Of a DNA stretch of 64,000 bases, positions 51,816 to 61,431 are shown piece after piece. The position numbers and the translations under genes were made by a program. Position 1 is the stretch's first letter. The number at the start of each line of letters is the position of its first letter. Origin of the DNA: an uncultured Fibrobacter sp. (GTDB lineage Bacteria > Fibrobacterota > Fibrobacteria > Fibrobacterales > Fibrobacteraceae). The DNA is taken from contig CAKUXP010000009.1 in the NCBI GenBank assembly GCA_934700345.1, forward strand, positions 1-64,000, read 5' to 3'. Below the pieces are notes generated by a model that saw only the letters and a program-made list of their open reading frames with translations, had not been told where the DNA came from and searched no databases.

Positions 51816-54800
51816 CTATTGAACGGGCGCCGCTGCCGGAGCGACAGCCGGAGGAGCCAAGCGCGCCTGGAGTTCCGCAAGTTCAGCCTTGAGCTTTTCG
51901 TTTTCGGACAAGGCGTCCTTCAAGATTTCCTGGTAGGTCGCCAACTGTTCCTGCTTGGTCATGACCTTGGACTCGCGAACCTGGTCTAGACGGGCTTTCG
52001 TCTTGAAATAGCCCGGATCCTGGAAAAGCTTCGTTGCGTCGAACTTGGTAATCTTTATCTGCAGAGCCTCGTTCTGATCGTCTAGTTCGCGCAAGGTCTC
52101 ATAGAGTTTCTGCGTCCACTGGTTGTCGATTCCGTAATGCTCGGAGGCTCGGATACCCGTCGCACAACGCGGAACAGCCGCTTCACGAGCCGCCTGTGAA
52201 CGGCTTTCGAGTTCCTCGCGGTAAGCCTGCAGGTCTTCGCCTGCAGCCATTTCGGCATCTTCCTTCGTCATTCCCTCGTATTCCACATACTGGGTTACGA
52301 TTTCCACGCTATCCGGAAGCGGAGACTTCGCAAAGGCATCACCGACCTCGACAAACACGGCGCAACCCTGATAGTACATTTCAATGTAGCCTTCTTCTGC
52401 AGCGATCACGTCCGCATTGTAGAATCCCTGGTCTCGGGCAAGGTCGATATTCTTCTGGAAAATCGGCTGCGCCTGTTCATAGTAGCTCGGAAGCTGCTGC
52501 ACGATTCCAATGCGTTCCGCAAAGCGTTCTTCATCCGTCTTGCCGTTGAGTTCCTGTTCCCGAATCTTGGCAGCCATCGTAACAAACAGCGTACCAATCT
52601 TGTTCGTCGCGCGGAATGTCCACTGTTCCGAAGCGTAAGTCGCCGACTTCGAATAGTGTCCGACCGCGACCTTCAGGATTTCCGTGAGTTTCTTGACCGC
52701 GGCGGTTTTCGACTTTTCGTTTCCGGAAACAACGACCGGCTCCATCTTGGCAAATTCCATTTCGCCTAGGTAGAATGCAGCCTCGGCAGGCACACCCGGA
52801 TCCGCATTCTTGATTTGCAGACCGTACTTGTCGTAGGCATCGATCGTCTTCTTGTAGTATTCCGCCGCATTCTTGTCATCCTTCAGTTCACGATAGGCAC
52901 GAGCAGTCCCGATGTAGGCAGCGATTAGCTTTTCCTTGTCGGTTGTATAGCTCTTGGCAAACGTGATATAAGCTTCAGCAGCCTCGGACCAGCGTTTTGC
53001 ATTCTGGTAAGCAACCGGGATGCTGAAAGCGGCATCGAGGGCATAGGAACTCTTCGGATAGTCACGGACAAGATCCTTCGAGCAGCGGATGGCTTCTTCG
53101 GGGAGTTGCGCTTCATCGTAAGTCAAGCACGCGCTATAGAGCATTCCCGGTGTCTTTTCGTGGTTCGGGTATTTCTTGTAGGCGAGTTCATACGTCTGGG
53201 CAGCCATCTTCTTGTTGGGAATCGAATCATAAGTCGATGCGGCAAAGCCGATCGCTGCGTACGCCATCGAGTCCTTTTCGAAGTTGTTCGTAATAAAGAG
53301 GAATGTCTGGGCGGCCTGTTCCGGCTTGCCAGCCTTCTTGTAGTTCATCGCCGCACGCAAGATGCCTCGAATCGTCAGAGGCGACTTGCCATAGCTTTGC
53401 GGAAGCATCATAAAGGTCTGTGCAGCCTTTTCATAGTTATTTGCCTGTTCATAGGCGCTACCGGCTTCAAACACAGCCTTGTCGGCAAACGCTTCCATCG
53501 GGTAGAGCTTGACCAGGTTCAAGTAGGCGACAGCGCCCTGTTCAAACTGTCCGCTCTTCACCGACTTGTCCGCTTTCTGGAAAAGCACCGCAGCAATCGA
53601 CGTACGGATAATCTTCGCCATCGAGTCGTTGCGGGTTTCCTTGACTTCGGTATATTGTTTATACAGCCATTCAAATTCTTTCTGGGATTCATCAAGCTGT
53701 TCCGATTCCAGCAAAGACTGGGCGAGCATACGGCTGATGAGTAAAATATACTGGTTCTTGGGATAGTTGGTTTTCAAATTGCGGAAATCGATAACAGCTT
53801 CCTTATACTGCTTTGCCTGATAACGGACAATTGCCGCGTTGTAGGCAAGCTCTACAGCTTCCTTCTGCTTTGCAAACTTGGCCATATACTTGCCGACCTG
53901 TGCAAAGTAAGCCTTTGTCTCGGGAAGGGCATAAGCCTTGACCGGATCGTCGTTGGCCTTATTCTTCTGGGCAGATGCTCGCGCCTTGTCCATCATGATA
54001 ACCGCATTGTATCCGGCGTCTTCCTTCTTGTAGGGCGCAGCCGATCCTAGAGCGCGGCGTCCATAGCGGTTCGTGTCTGCATCCACAATCTTGTTAAACA
54101 TATCTGCCGCTTTGGCAAACTGGTTCATTTCCTGATAGACCAGGGCCAAATTCGCATAGACCTTGTATTCATCCCATGTAGGTTCATTCTTATACTGGTT
54201 CAGGAAGTCATTATACCCTTGGATTGCAACCTGGTAGCGTTTCTTTGCGCCTTCCGTATCGCCTTCCTTCATCATCTTTGCCGCCTGGGCGTGATCGTAT
54301 TGTGGAATATCGAGCATCGCTGCGCGAATCGCCTTTTCTGCATTTTCGACAGAAGCCGGATACTGCTTATTTTTCTTGAACCATGAAGAATTCTTGCTGT
54401 AACGCTTCACGACCAGCTTGCGCTGTTCCTGAGCTTCATCGAACTTCTGCTGGATAATGAGGATTTCGACCATCGCCACATCGGCAAGAGGCGCGTCCAC
54501 GTAATCCGGGTTGATATCTAGCAAATACTTGAAGGATTGCACGGCCTCTTCGTTACGGTCATGGTCCTTGTTTTTCATGCCGATACGATAATAGAGGGAG
54601 TCCTTGAATTTGACTTTTTTATCCTTGAGGAACTTAGCCGCAACACGGACGCCGTCATCGATGTCCGAGAATGCAGCCGCCATAAAGTCCATCGCTTCCA
54701 GACGCAAGTCGCTTGGATACTTGCCCTTGTCGGAACCGTCGATATAGATGAAATATGTCTTGGCCGCCGTTTCATATTCCGCGATATTGTAATAGGATTC

Positions 54801-55562
54801 CGCCAAGTGATACATAGCGAGTGCGGCTTCTTTTCCGGTCAGGTTTTCAAATCCTGTCACGCGCTTGTAAGCATCAATGGCATCGCGGAACTTGCGGTTC
54901 ATAAAATGGTATTCCGCAATGCGGAGCCAGGTCTTCGGAACCAGTCCATTGTCCGGGAACTCTTTTACCAGGCGCATCCTCAGCTTGTAGGCCTTTTCAT
55001 CTTCGCCGCTCGCTTCATAGACAAACGAAGCCTGGTACATTACGTTTGGCGTTCTCGTCTCTTTCGGATACTTGTCGATATATTCGAGGAAATATCCCAA
55101 AGACTTCGAATGGTCGACCTTCGGCCCTGCGCCGAGATTTTTGCACTTGGCCGGCTCATTGTCACGGTCTTCGCACCAAGCGATATCGGATTCATACTGA
55201 GACATCGCATCGACCTGGTATTTTTCTTCCAGACGGTACTGGTAGTTTCCAAGTTGCTGGAGGGCACTCGCGCAACGGGAGCTCTGTTTTCCCTTGCAAC
55301 GATCGACCTGAGTACGCCACTGCTTGATAGCGGCCTGCATTTCGCTTTCATCCATGCCGCCCGAACGGCAAGCCTGCTGGGCCTGCGTTTTCAAGAGGTT
55401 ATAGGAGCTAGCGCACAGCTTGTAGTCGCGGGATCCCTTTTGCATCGCCTTGCACTTGGCAAGCATCGTTTTCGCTTCGTTCGTTTTGTCCTTGCAAGGA
55501 TCCGCATAGGAAACTCCGGCAACGGTGCAGAGCGATAAAGCGATTATGAATAGTTTTTTCAT
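51816..55562 (-). CDS. Giant periplasmic TPR-repeat protein
   Basis: 1248 aa with a signal peptide (cut near SYA, residue 20). It is almost entirely built of tetratricopeptide-like helices (patterns such as KAYKLRMRLVKEFPDNG and AAEYYKKTIDAYDKYG), so it forms a long superhelical scaffold. The C terminus has a coiled coil (about 1195-1235) and an Ala/Pro-rich end. TPR proteins of this size with TolQ/TolR motors and OmpA proteins recall GltD/GltE-type parts of gliding machines. It is flanked by an OMP-TPR gene upstream and the motor operon downstream. Confidence 0.82.
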   Translation of the reverse strand: MKKLFIIALSLCTVAGVSYADPCKDKTNEAKTMLAKCKAMQKGSRDYKLCASSYNLLKTQAQQACRSGGMDESEMQAAIKQWRTQVDRCKGKQSSRCASALQQLGNYQYRLEEKYQVDAMSQYESDIAWCEDRDNEPAKCKNLGAGPKVDHSKSLGYFLEYIDKYPKETRTPNVMYQASFVYEASGEDEKAYKLRMRLVKEFPDNGLVPKTWLRIAEYHFMNRKFRDAIDAYKRVTGFENLTGKEAALAMYHLAESYYNIAEYETAAKTYFIYIDGSDKGKYPSDLRLEAMDFMAAAFSDIDDGVRVAAKFLKDKKVKFKDSLYYRIGMKNKDHDRNEEAVQSFKYLLDINPDYVDAPLADVAMVEILIIQQKFDEAQEQRKLVVKRYSKNSSWFKKNKQYPASVENAEKAIRAAMLDIPQYDHAQAAKMMKEGDTEGAKKRYQVAIQGYNDFLNQYKNEPTWDEYKVYANLALVYQEMNQFAKAADMFNKIVDADTNRYGRRALGSAAPYKKEDAGYNAVIMMDKARASAQKNKANDDPVKAYALPETKAYFAQVGKYMAKFAKQKEAVELAYNAAIVRYQAKQYKEAVIDFRNLKTNYPKNQYILLISRMLAQSLLESEQLDESQKEFEWLYKQYTEVKETRNDSMAKIIRTSIAAVLFQKADKSVKSGQFEQGAVAYLNLVKLYPMEAFADKAVFEAGSAYEQANNYEKAAQTFMMLPQSYGKSPLTIRGILRAAMNYKKAGKPEQAAQTFLFITNNFEKDSMAYAAIGFAASTYDSIPNKKMAAQTYELAYKKYPNHEKTPGMLYSACLTYDEAQLPEEAIRCSKDLVRDYPKSSYALDAAFSIPVAYQNAKRWSEAAEAYITFAKSYTTDKEKLIAAYIGTARAYRELKDDKNAAEYYKKTIDAYDKYGLQIKNADPGVPAEAAFYLGEMEFAKMEPVVVSGNEKSKTAAVKKLTEILKVAVGHYSKSATYASEQWTFRATNKIGTLFVTMAAKIREQELNGKTDEERFAERIGIVQQLPSYYEQAQPIFQKNIDLARDQGFYNADVIAAEEGYIEMYYQGCAVFVEVGDAFAKSPLPDSVEIVTQYVEYEGMTKEDAEMAAGEDLQAYREELESRSQAAREAAVPRCATGIRASEHYGIDNQWTQKLYETLRELDDQNEALQIKITKFDATKLFQDPGYFKTKARLDQVRESKVMTKQEQLATYQEILKDALSENEKLKAELAELQARLAPPAVAPAAAPVQ

Positions 55563-55633
55563 TTGAATTTTCTACCTATCACTTTTAAAACAAGGACAGA
55601 CCCGGTTATCCAGGTCTATCCCCCATTGTTAAA

Positions 55634-57883
55634 TTACTCCAAATCTTCCAGGTTGTCCAGTTCCTGAAGTTCCTGAGAGTTCGCCGAACCCGAACCACCT
55701 CCGCTTTCGGCCTTCTTCGTCTTGACAGTTGCGAGCGTATAGCCGGCATCATCAAGAATGCGCTTGCGGTTGGATTCAAACCGATCGCTCTGCTGGGAAC
55801 GCAGCATGAACTTCGCATAGTCATCGATCGCGGCATTCGCCTTGTCGAAGTCCGGTCGCAGCTGATCGCGCTTCATTTCAACACGAGGCGTCGGCAGCTG
55901 GCGAGAAAGATCGAGAGCCTTGGCCTGGACGCTATCAAAATGCGCTTCATTGTCTTCAAAAGCCTTGCGAGCGCTATCGCGAGCCGCCATGGAAACAACC
56001 GGCTGTTCGGTAAGCTTTTCCGCCTGGGTTAGGGAACGTTCCGCATTTCCATAGTCCTTCTTCATATAGTAGCAATATCCTTCGACAAGATACGCTTCCG
56101 AAAGAAGGAAGGATTCCGGCATATTCTTGATGATCCACTGCGCATACTTGATAGCCTCGTCCGGCTTGTTCACCTTCAGGAACGACCAGCCTAAAGCGAG
56201 CATCGCTTCATCATAGACGGGAGACCCCGGCTTGACTTGACCATAAAGACCGGCAGCTTCCGGGATGTTCGGATTTTCACCCGAGAAATAGATGTGTCCC
56301 AGCTTGACCTTCGCTGCATCCTGGAGATCCATTTCGGACTGGTTGGACGCCGGCTGGTCAATGATGTCGCGGAAGCAGTTTTCCGCTTCGTCCCACTTGC
56401 CCATACGGCTGTTTGCAATACCCATCGTATAGCGAGCATAGAAATAGTTGGCATTACCCGGAAGAATCGCCGAGAGCAGGTCGATGGATTCCTGATAAAG
56501 TCCCTGTTCAAACTTAATCTGACCAGCAATATAGTCCGCATCCGCCTTCACGTCGCTTTCGCTATAATGCTGCACAATATATTGATACTTGACCATTGCA
56601 TCGTTATACTTGCCTTCCTTATAGTCGATGTTCATCAACTGGAAGTGATACTTGGCGCGTTGGTCACTCTGCGGATAACGTTTAATCGCATCGTCATAGA
56701 CAGCCTTGGCCGCCTTGTGCATCCGCATATTTTCAAAGGACTTGCCCTTGTAGAATGCAGCCTGGTCCACCAAATGGAATGCCGGATACTTGGTCTGGAC
56801 CTTACCAAACGCATATGCGGCTTCCAGGAACTGGCGGTTCAGGTAGAGACGCATCGCGGCACGGTAATCGTTTTCCGGTTCGATTTTCAAACGACGATAA
56901 CGGTCTTCACCGATATTTTCCTCACGCGTATTGCCGAAGCGGGACGTGAGCTTTACCGCCCAGATAAATCCGCGGTTTTTCTTTTCGACAATATCGTCAT
57001 GGGACATTTCCAGGTCAAGCGCCAGATAGCGGAAAATCGTTACATCCTTTACGTTCACCGTAGCGCCCAGAACCGGATACCCTTCCTTTGTAAAGCGAAG
57101 GCGAACACCTAGATGGGAACTCAGATAATAAGTTAGCGTAAAGCTCGTTTCGAGGTTCATTCCATCGCCACCCTCATCGTCATCATGGAGAACGTCGATG
57201 ATGGATAGTTCCGCTTTCGCTTCAAGCAGACGATTAAATCCGCGATAGAAAAGTGAAAAATTCAGGTTGCTCGGAACCTTGTAGGATTCGTCAGCCCCCA
57301 TGAACACGAAATGGTAAGAAGTATTCTTTTCTTCTGTACTAATCGCCGGAGCAAGCGCATTCTGGAAAGCAACGCCGACCGTCAGGCTGCCGAACCGGGA
57401 ATTGGAAATCGGATTCCAGGCGATACCGATATCCGCTCCCATCGTCAACTGCTTGTTCATATCGAACTGGTTGATCTGGAGAATCGAAAGATCGACACCC
57501 AAGGCCAGACAGTGCATCAGCCGATAGGCGTAGCCGATCATGTAGGCATTTTCGGTATAGGAATAACCTCCATCGACACTTGCGCCGTTTTCAAAGAACG
57601 AAATGCCCAATGTATGGTTGTATCCAAACGGAATCGTCAAGGAACCGTATTCCTGGGACGCTTCGCCACTAATCGTGCTGAAGTAGCCGATAGAAAGCTC
57701 GATTTGGTCTGTTTCCGCGATTCCAGCCGGGTTTACATACATCGCCGTGTTGTTGCTGCCGAATTCGCCGAACCAGTCGTTCTGCTGGTACTTGTGCGGA
57801 GAATACGAGGGAGAAGCGAACGCTGCACTCGTGCAGATAAGCCCTACAGCTGTTGTCTTGATGAAGCTAAAGCGTGTCATCAC
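55634..57883 (-). CDS. PorV-like outer-membrane barrel fused to TPR repeats
   Basis: 749 aa with a signal peptide (cut after AFA). Residues 30-320 form a PorV/FadL-like barrel (NDWFGEFGSNNTAMYVNPAGIAE is the typical start in part). From about 330 to 650 there are TPR units (DQAAFYKGKSFENMRMHKAAKAVYDDAIKRYP in part). A charged, Gly/Ser-rich end follows. The fusion puts a TPR scaffold on the periplasmic side of an outer-membrane barrel. The gene is 13 bp from the OmpA gene and 71 bp from the giant TPR gene, so all three are likely one transcript. Confidence 0.82.
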   Translation of the reverse strand: MMTRFSFIKTTAVGLICTSAAFASPSYSPHKYQQNDWFGEFGSNNTAMYVNPAGIAETDQIELSIGYFSTISGEASQEYGSLTIPFGYNHTLGISFFENGASVDGGYSYTENAYMIGYAYRLMHCLALGVDLSILQINQFDMNKQLTMGADIGIAWNPISNSRFGSLTVGVAFQNALAPAISTEEKNTSYHFVFMGADESYKVPSNLNFSLFYRGFNRLLEAKAELSIIDVLHDDDEGGDGMNLETSFTLTYYLSSHLGVRLRFTKEGYPVLGATVNVKDVTIFRYLALDLEMSHDDIVEKKNRGFIWAVKLTSRFGNTREENIGEDRYRRLKIEPENDYRAAMRLYLNRQFLEAAYAFGKVQTKYPAFHLVDQAAFYKGKSFENMRMHKAAKAVYDDAIKRYPQSDQRAKYHFQLMNIDYKEGKYNDAMVKYQYIVQHYSESDVKADADYIAGQIKFEQGLYQESIDLLSAILPGNANYFYARYTMGIANSRMGKWDEAENCFRDIIDQPASNQSEMDLQDAAKVKLGHIYFSGENPNIPEAAGLYGQVKPGSPVYDEAMLALGWSFLKVNKPDEAIKYAQWIIKNMPESFLLSEAYLVEGYCYYMKKDYGNAERSLTQAEKLTEQPVVSMAARDSARKAFEDNEAHFDSVQAKALDLSRQLPTPRVEMKRDQLRPDFDKANAAIDDYAKFMLRSQQSDRFESNRKRILDDAGYTLATVKTKKAESGGGSGSANSQELQELDNLEDLE

Positions 57884-57895
57884 CTAACCTTCTCC

Positions 57896-59434
57896 TTACT
57901 TAATATCCGTGCGGATAAATTCAATGCGGCGGTTCTGGGCGCGACCTTCCGGAGTCTTGTTGGAAGCCTTCGGCTGCGTATCCCCAGCGCCACGGGTTAT
58001 CATGCGATTGTCAGCGATTCCGTTTTCAACAAGGAATGACTTGACGGAGGCGGCACGATCGGCTGAAAGCTGCTTGTTCTTGGCAGCATTGCCGACATTG
58101 TCCGTATGGCCAACAATTTCAAAGGTCGTTTCCGGGAAAGCTTCCATGATATCGACGACCTTGCGCAGGGAAACTTCAGAATCCTTGGTAATCGTCGCCT
58201 TTCCGGATTCAAAATTTACCCCTTCCAGGACAAAGACTTTCTTCGGCGGAACAGGTACTTCGTCCGGACAGCCGTCATCGTCCTTGTAACCGTTCAAGGA
58301 TTCGGGATTGTCCGGGCAGGCATCGGCACCCTTACAGGTATGCGCATACTTGTCGAGAAGGCCGCTAGCCTCGACCCAAGGATCGCAAACGCCGTCACGG
58401 TCGTTATCCGGATCCGGGCAACCATCGTCGTCCTGGAAACCATCGACGTCTTCCGCGTCTTCCGGGCAGTTGTCAATTCCCGAACAAACTGCCGAATACT
58501 TTTCGGAAAGTCCTTCTTCGGAAACCCAGGGATCGCAAAGGCCATCGCCATCCGTATCCGGATTACGCGTTTCGGCAACTTCCTCCTCCTTTTCAGTAAC
58601 CACGTCATGGGCCAGAAGGCCGATATCAAGTTTTCCCTTGCCGCGCTTGAGCATTGGGGACTTGGAATTGCAGAAAAAGTTCGGCTTGGAGAGGGACGGG
58701 CTGATGAATTTCGGATCCAGGGAAACGTTTGTACGGTTCACCTTGATAAAACGGTTGAACGGGTAGTAGTTCTTGTAGATGTTGTTGTATTCAATCTTTG
58801 TCTGACCCGCTGCCGGATCGGCAAAGACACCGTAATAGTGGTTTTCCATAAAGATATTGTTGCGGGCGACGATGTTCGACGGTCCCTTCAAGGCAAGCCC
58901 CGAATAGCCGTTGCGAAGGACCACGTTCTGTTCGACATAGGCGTCGAGCGATTTTGCGCCCCATGCGAGGATTCCGGACCAGCGGTTCCCGTACACCACG
59001 TTATTGCGGAGGTTCGGCAAGGAGATAAAAGCGGCTATGCCGGTCGCCTTATTATCCATCACATAGCAGTGGTGGATGTAAGGAGCCGCGTTTTCGCAAA
59101 GGATGCCTTCGATGCCGTTCCGAATGGTGAAATGCGACATTTCCGCACCGGATGTGCCCATAACGGTCGGTCCTCGACGTCCGCCATCGATAATCGTTGT
59201 CAAGGGGTCCTCGCCTTTTAGAACAACGCCCATGACAAGCGTGATGTTTTCGTTGTAGGTTCCGCGCTTGACGTAAATGGTATCGCCAGCGTCTGCATTG
59301 CCTAGAGCGTCAGCAATCTTTTCGTAATCGCCCGGCACGTTAATCGCCTTTGCCGAAGCGTATCCAGAAAAGAGCATAGCCCCGGCAAGAACTACGAATA
59401 CTTTCTTTAGGGTCATACTGCTAGAGTTCTCCAA
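57896..59434 (-). CDS. OmpA-family protein with a beta-helix and thrombospondin type 3 repeats
   Basis: 512 aa (506 if Met7 at 59416 is the start, which directly precedes the signal peptide). A right-handed beta-helix (about 30-265; PGDYEKIADALGNADAGDTIYVKRGTY in part, then NNIF, NNIY turns) is followed by Ca2+-binding thrombospondin type 3 repeats (DTDGDGLCDPW, DNDRDGVCDPW; about 290-390) and an OmpA peptidoglycan-binding domain (about 400-505; VGHTDNVGNAAKN, RAQNRRIEF). It would anchor a surface or periplasmic adhesive helix to peptidoglycan. First gene of the set OmpA - PorV/TPR - giant TPR. Confidence 0.9.
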   Translation of the reverse strand: MENSSSMTLKKVFVVLAGAMLFSGYASAKAINVPGDYEKIADALGNADAGDTIYVKRGTYNENITLVMGVVLKGEDPLTTIIDGGRRGPTVMGTSGAEMSHFTIRNGIEGILCENAAPYIHHCYVMDNKATGIAAFISLPNLRNNVVYGNRWSGILAWGAKSLDAYVEQNVVLRNGYSGLALKGPSNIVARNNIFMENHYYGVFADPAAGQTKIEYNNIYKNYYPFNRFIKVNRTNVSLDPKFISPSLSKPNFFCNSKSPMLKRGKGKLDIGLLAHDVVTEKEEEVAETRNPDTDGDGLCDPWVSEEGLSEKYSAVCSGIDNCPEDAEDVDGFQDDDGCPDPDNDRDGVCDPWVEASGLLDKYAHTCKGADACPDNPESLNGYKDDDGCPDEVPVPPKKVFVLEGVNFESGKATITKDSEVSLRKVVDIMEAFPETTFEIVGHTDNVGNAAKNKQLSADRAASVKSFLVENGIADNRMITRGAGDTQPKASNKTPEGRAQNRRIEFIRTDIK

Positions 59435-59612
59435 TCATGAAACATAAAACTCACCATAGTCCATTCGGATTAGCGACAAGGGAACTTCCCTGTGCAACAA
59501 ATCACATTGTGGAATATACCTTCAAAAATAGCTTTAGTCAAACCCTTTTCATGATAAATCTTTGCAAAAAAGCATTTTTTCATGGTATTTCCCATTGTTC
59601 CGCTACCGATTT

Positions 59613-59822
59613 TCAGGATGCGTCTCCTTCTTCTCGACTTTTTTTCGGGTCGGAATCCTTCTTGATTCCCTGAATGGAAACTCGAAGGTCCTGGCAAGAA
59701 CGCTTGATGTCCTGGAGGATCTTGCGGGCGCGAGTTCCTGCCGATTTGTTGCCTTTTTCGAACTTTTCGTACTCTCGCTTGAAAGCTTCAAGTTCCTGTT
59801 CCAGTTGCTGAACCAAGTCCAT
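59613..59822 (-). CDS. Histone H1-like (Hc1-type) DNA-binding protein
   Basis: 69 aa with an N-terminal helix, KGNKSAGTRARKILQDIK and then SCQDLRVSIQ, matching the core of the bacterial/chlamydial histone H1-like family. It is basic at the C terminus. Such proteins bind and bend DNA, or act as nucleoid proteins. It stands alone, with gaps of 178 and 131 bp to its neighbours. The start at 59822 is the one giving the family length. Confidence 0.78.
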   Translation of the reverse strand: MDLVQQLEQELEAFKREYEKFEKGNKSAGTRARKILQDIKRSCQDLRVSIQGIKKDSDPKKSREEGDAS

Positions 59823-59953
59823 AACAAGACTCCCTTGAAAATGATACTTTGGGAAAATAAATAAAGTTTTGGTTAAAATATCGCCATTCCGTAAAAATAT
59901 TTTTTACAATCGAAGTTTTTTTTCTTTCAGGAAAGCCGTTTGTTTTTGTTTTT

Positions 59954-60754
59954 TTACAAAGAAGCGTGTCGCCCCAGGATTTCAAGGGCTTTTCTACCCA
60001 AATCGCCGATTTCCCGGGTAAAGTCGGAAACGAAAAGACGGATATGACGTTCGATGACGGAATCGTCCGCAATTTGCGCCTTGCTCCGGATGAAGTCGGA
60101 AATCATTTTTTTCCTTGAACGCGCCAAGTCCAGGCTTTCCCGAATTTCCCCTTCGATGGCAAGGATCGTCTCCGCACCCAGGGACTTCTTGGCGACGGCA
60201 CACCCAAGCGGAATCGGGGACTTCGTTTGCAACTCCCAAAAAGCGCCCAGATCTGTTAATAGTCCCAGGCCATCTTCCGCCCAGGTAAAACGTTTTTCAT
60301 GGATGACAACGCCCTGCCTCTTTCGGTTTGCGCACAAGGAAGAATAAACTTCGTCAAAGAACGCAAAGGAAACCTTCGGCAGGGAAACGCCCTGCGCCTC
60401 TTTCGCCCAGAACCGGAAGAGCAGCGAAGCCGTCGTATTCTTGCCCGGCAAGGAGGTTTCCCCATCAGGATCGAAAAGCTGTCCCTTTCGCGACGAAAGC
60501 AGAAGCGGACCGCAACCAAACCCCATCGCGCCACCGCAGGAAAGCAGGCGATAATCGCGCTGAACAAGAGGCAAGACACCACAGCTCACCTTGGCGACAT
60601 CGAGTTTCCCCTGCAAGACCATTTCGTTTAGCGTTTGCACATCGGCAAACGTGACGTTCCACTTGAACGGTGAACCGTCTAATCCGGAAACCAGCGCCTC
60701 ATAGATATAAGTATCGTTGGGACATGTGGAGATGCCCAAGCGGAGAGGAATCAT
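59954..60754 (-). CDS. mqnD: 1,4-dihydroxy-6-naphthoate synthase
   Basis: 266 aa with a periplasmic-binding-protein fold. The start RLGISTCPNDTYIYEALV and the VSCGVLPLVQRDYRLLSCGGAMGFGCGPL segment are typical of MqnD. It converts cyclic dehypoxanthine futalosine to 1,4-dihydroxy-6-naphthoate in menaquinone synthesis. The start overlaps the mqnB stop (ATGA), so the pair is co-translated; the late genes of the same pathway are at 35.6-37.7 kb. Confidence 0.92.
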   Translation of the reverse strand: MIPLRLGISTCPNDTYIYEALVSGLDGSPFKWNVTFADVQTLNEMVLQGKLDVAKVSCGVLPLVQRDYRLLSCGGAMGFGCGPLLLSSRKGQLFDPDGETSLPGKNTTASLLFRFWAKEAQGVSLPKVSFAFFDEVYSSLCANRKRQGVVIHEKRFTWAEDGLGLLTDLGAFWELQTKSPIPLGCAVAKKSLGAETILAIEGEIRESLDLARSRKKMISDFIRSKAQIADDSVIERHIRLFVSDFTREIGDLGRKALEILGRHASL

Positions 60755-61431
60755 GCCGTTTCACCCTGTATCATCGGACAGAGAATCTCCCTGGCAAGCT
60801 TGCGGAGCGAATGCCGCAAGTTCCACTTGGATTCATCCAGGTCGCCCGTAAAATTGCTGATCGTGCGAATTTCAAAAGCCTGCACATCCATCGCGTTCGA
60901 GATGGCAAAGGCGGAGGCGCCTTCCATCGATTCGACTTTCGCTCCGAAAAACTTTGCGCGGCAGTCTAGAACTTCGGGTCTCGCCGTCAGAGTATTGACG
61001 GAAACGCCGCGAACCCCCGGAAGAGAGGCAATCGGCAACGGTGCCGTCAGAGATGGCGAAGCCCGAAAAATCTGTGGTCGGCGAAAATACGGCTTGAACG
61101 CGTCCGGCAGGATATAACCTTCATCTCCCACGCATTCTTCATCGACCCGGACGATATCCGCAAGCTCCAGATCGCTTCCCGGAAGCGCTCCGGCGATGCC
61201 GACGACAATCACCCGAAAATAGCGTCTTCGATGCAGAAGTTGCGCCAAGTGGCCACCAAAACCCACAAGCCCGATTCCGAGACAGGCCGCATCGAAGCGA
61301 GAACTCAATTCTAACGGTCGCTCGACCGTCTTGCCGAACGGCGCCTTAGGATAGAGGACCTTCCATTCCATCGGTGACGGAATCGCTAACAACGTTCTGC
61401 CTTTGCCCAGATCAGTCCGCAATTTTTTCAA
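60751..61431 (-). CDS. mqnB: Futalosine hydrolase
   Basis: 226 aa of the nucleoside-phosphorylase fold (LGIGLVGFGGHLAQLL; GIAGALPGSDLELADIVRVDEE in part; MEGASAFAISNAM, the nucleosidase signature with the active-site Glu). It removes hypoxanthine from futalosine. The start at 61431 overlaps the PfkB stop by 20 bp. The direct link with mqnD supports the call over other purine nucleosidases. Confidence 0.85.
   Translation of the reverse strand: MKKLRTDLGKGRTLLAIPSPMEWKVLYPKAPFGKTVERPLELSSRFDAACLGIGLVGFGGHLAQLLHRRRYFRVIVVGIAGALPGSDLELADIVRVDEECVGDEGYILPDAFKPYFRRPQIFRASPSLTAPLPIASLPGVRGVSVNTLTARPEVLDCRAKFFGAKVESMEGASAFAISNAMDVQAFEIRTISNFTGDLDESKWNLRHSLRKLAREILCPMIQGETA

Noticed and set aside
51635..51880. 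N-terminal extension of the TolQ-like protein
   Set aside because: It runs through the terminator hairpin at 51751-51792 and into the end of the TPR gene. The start at 51634 has a strong ribosome site.
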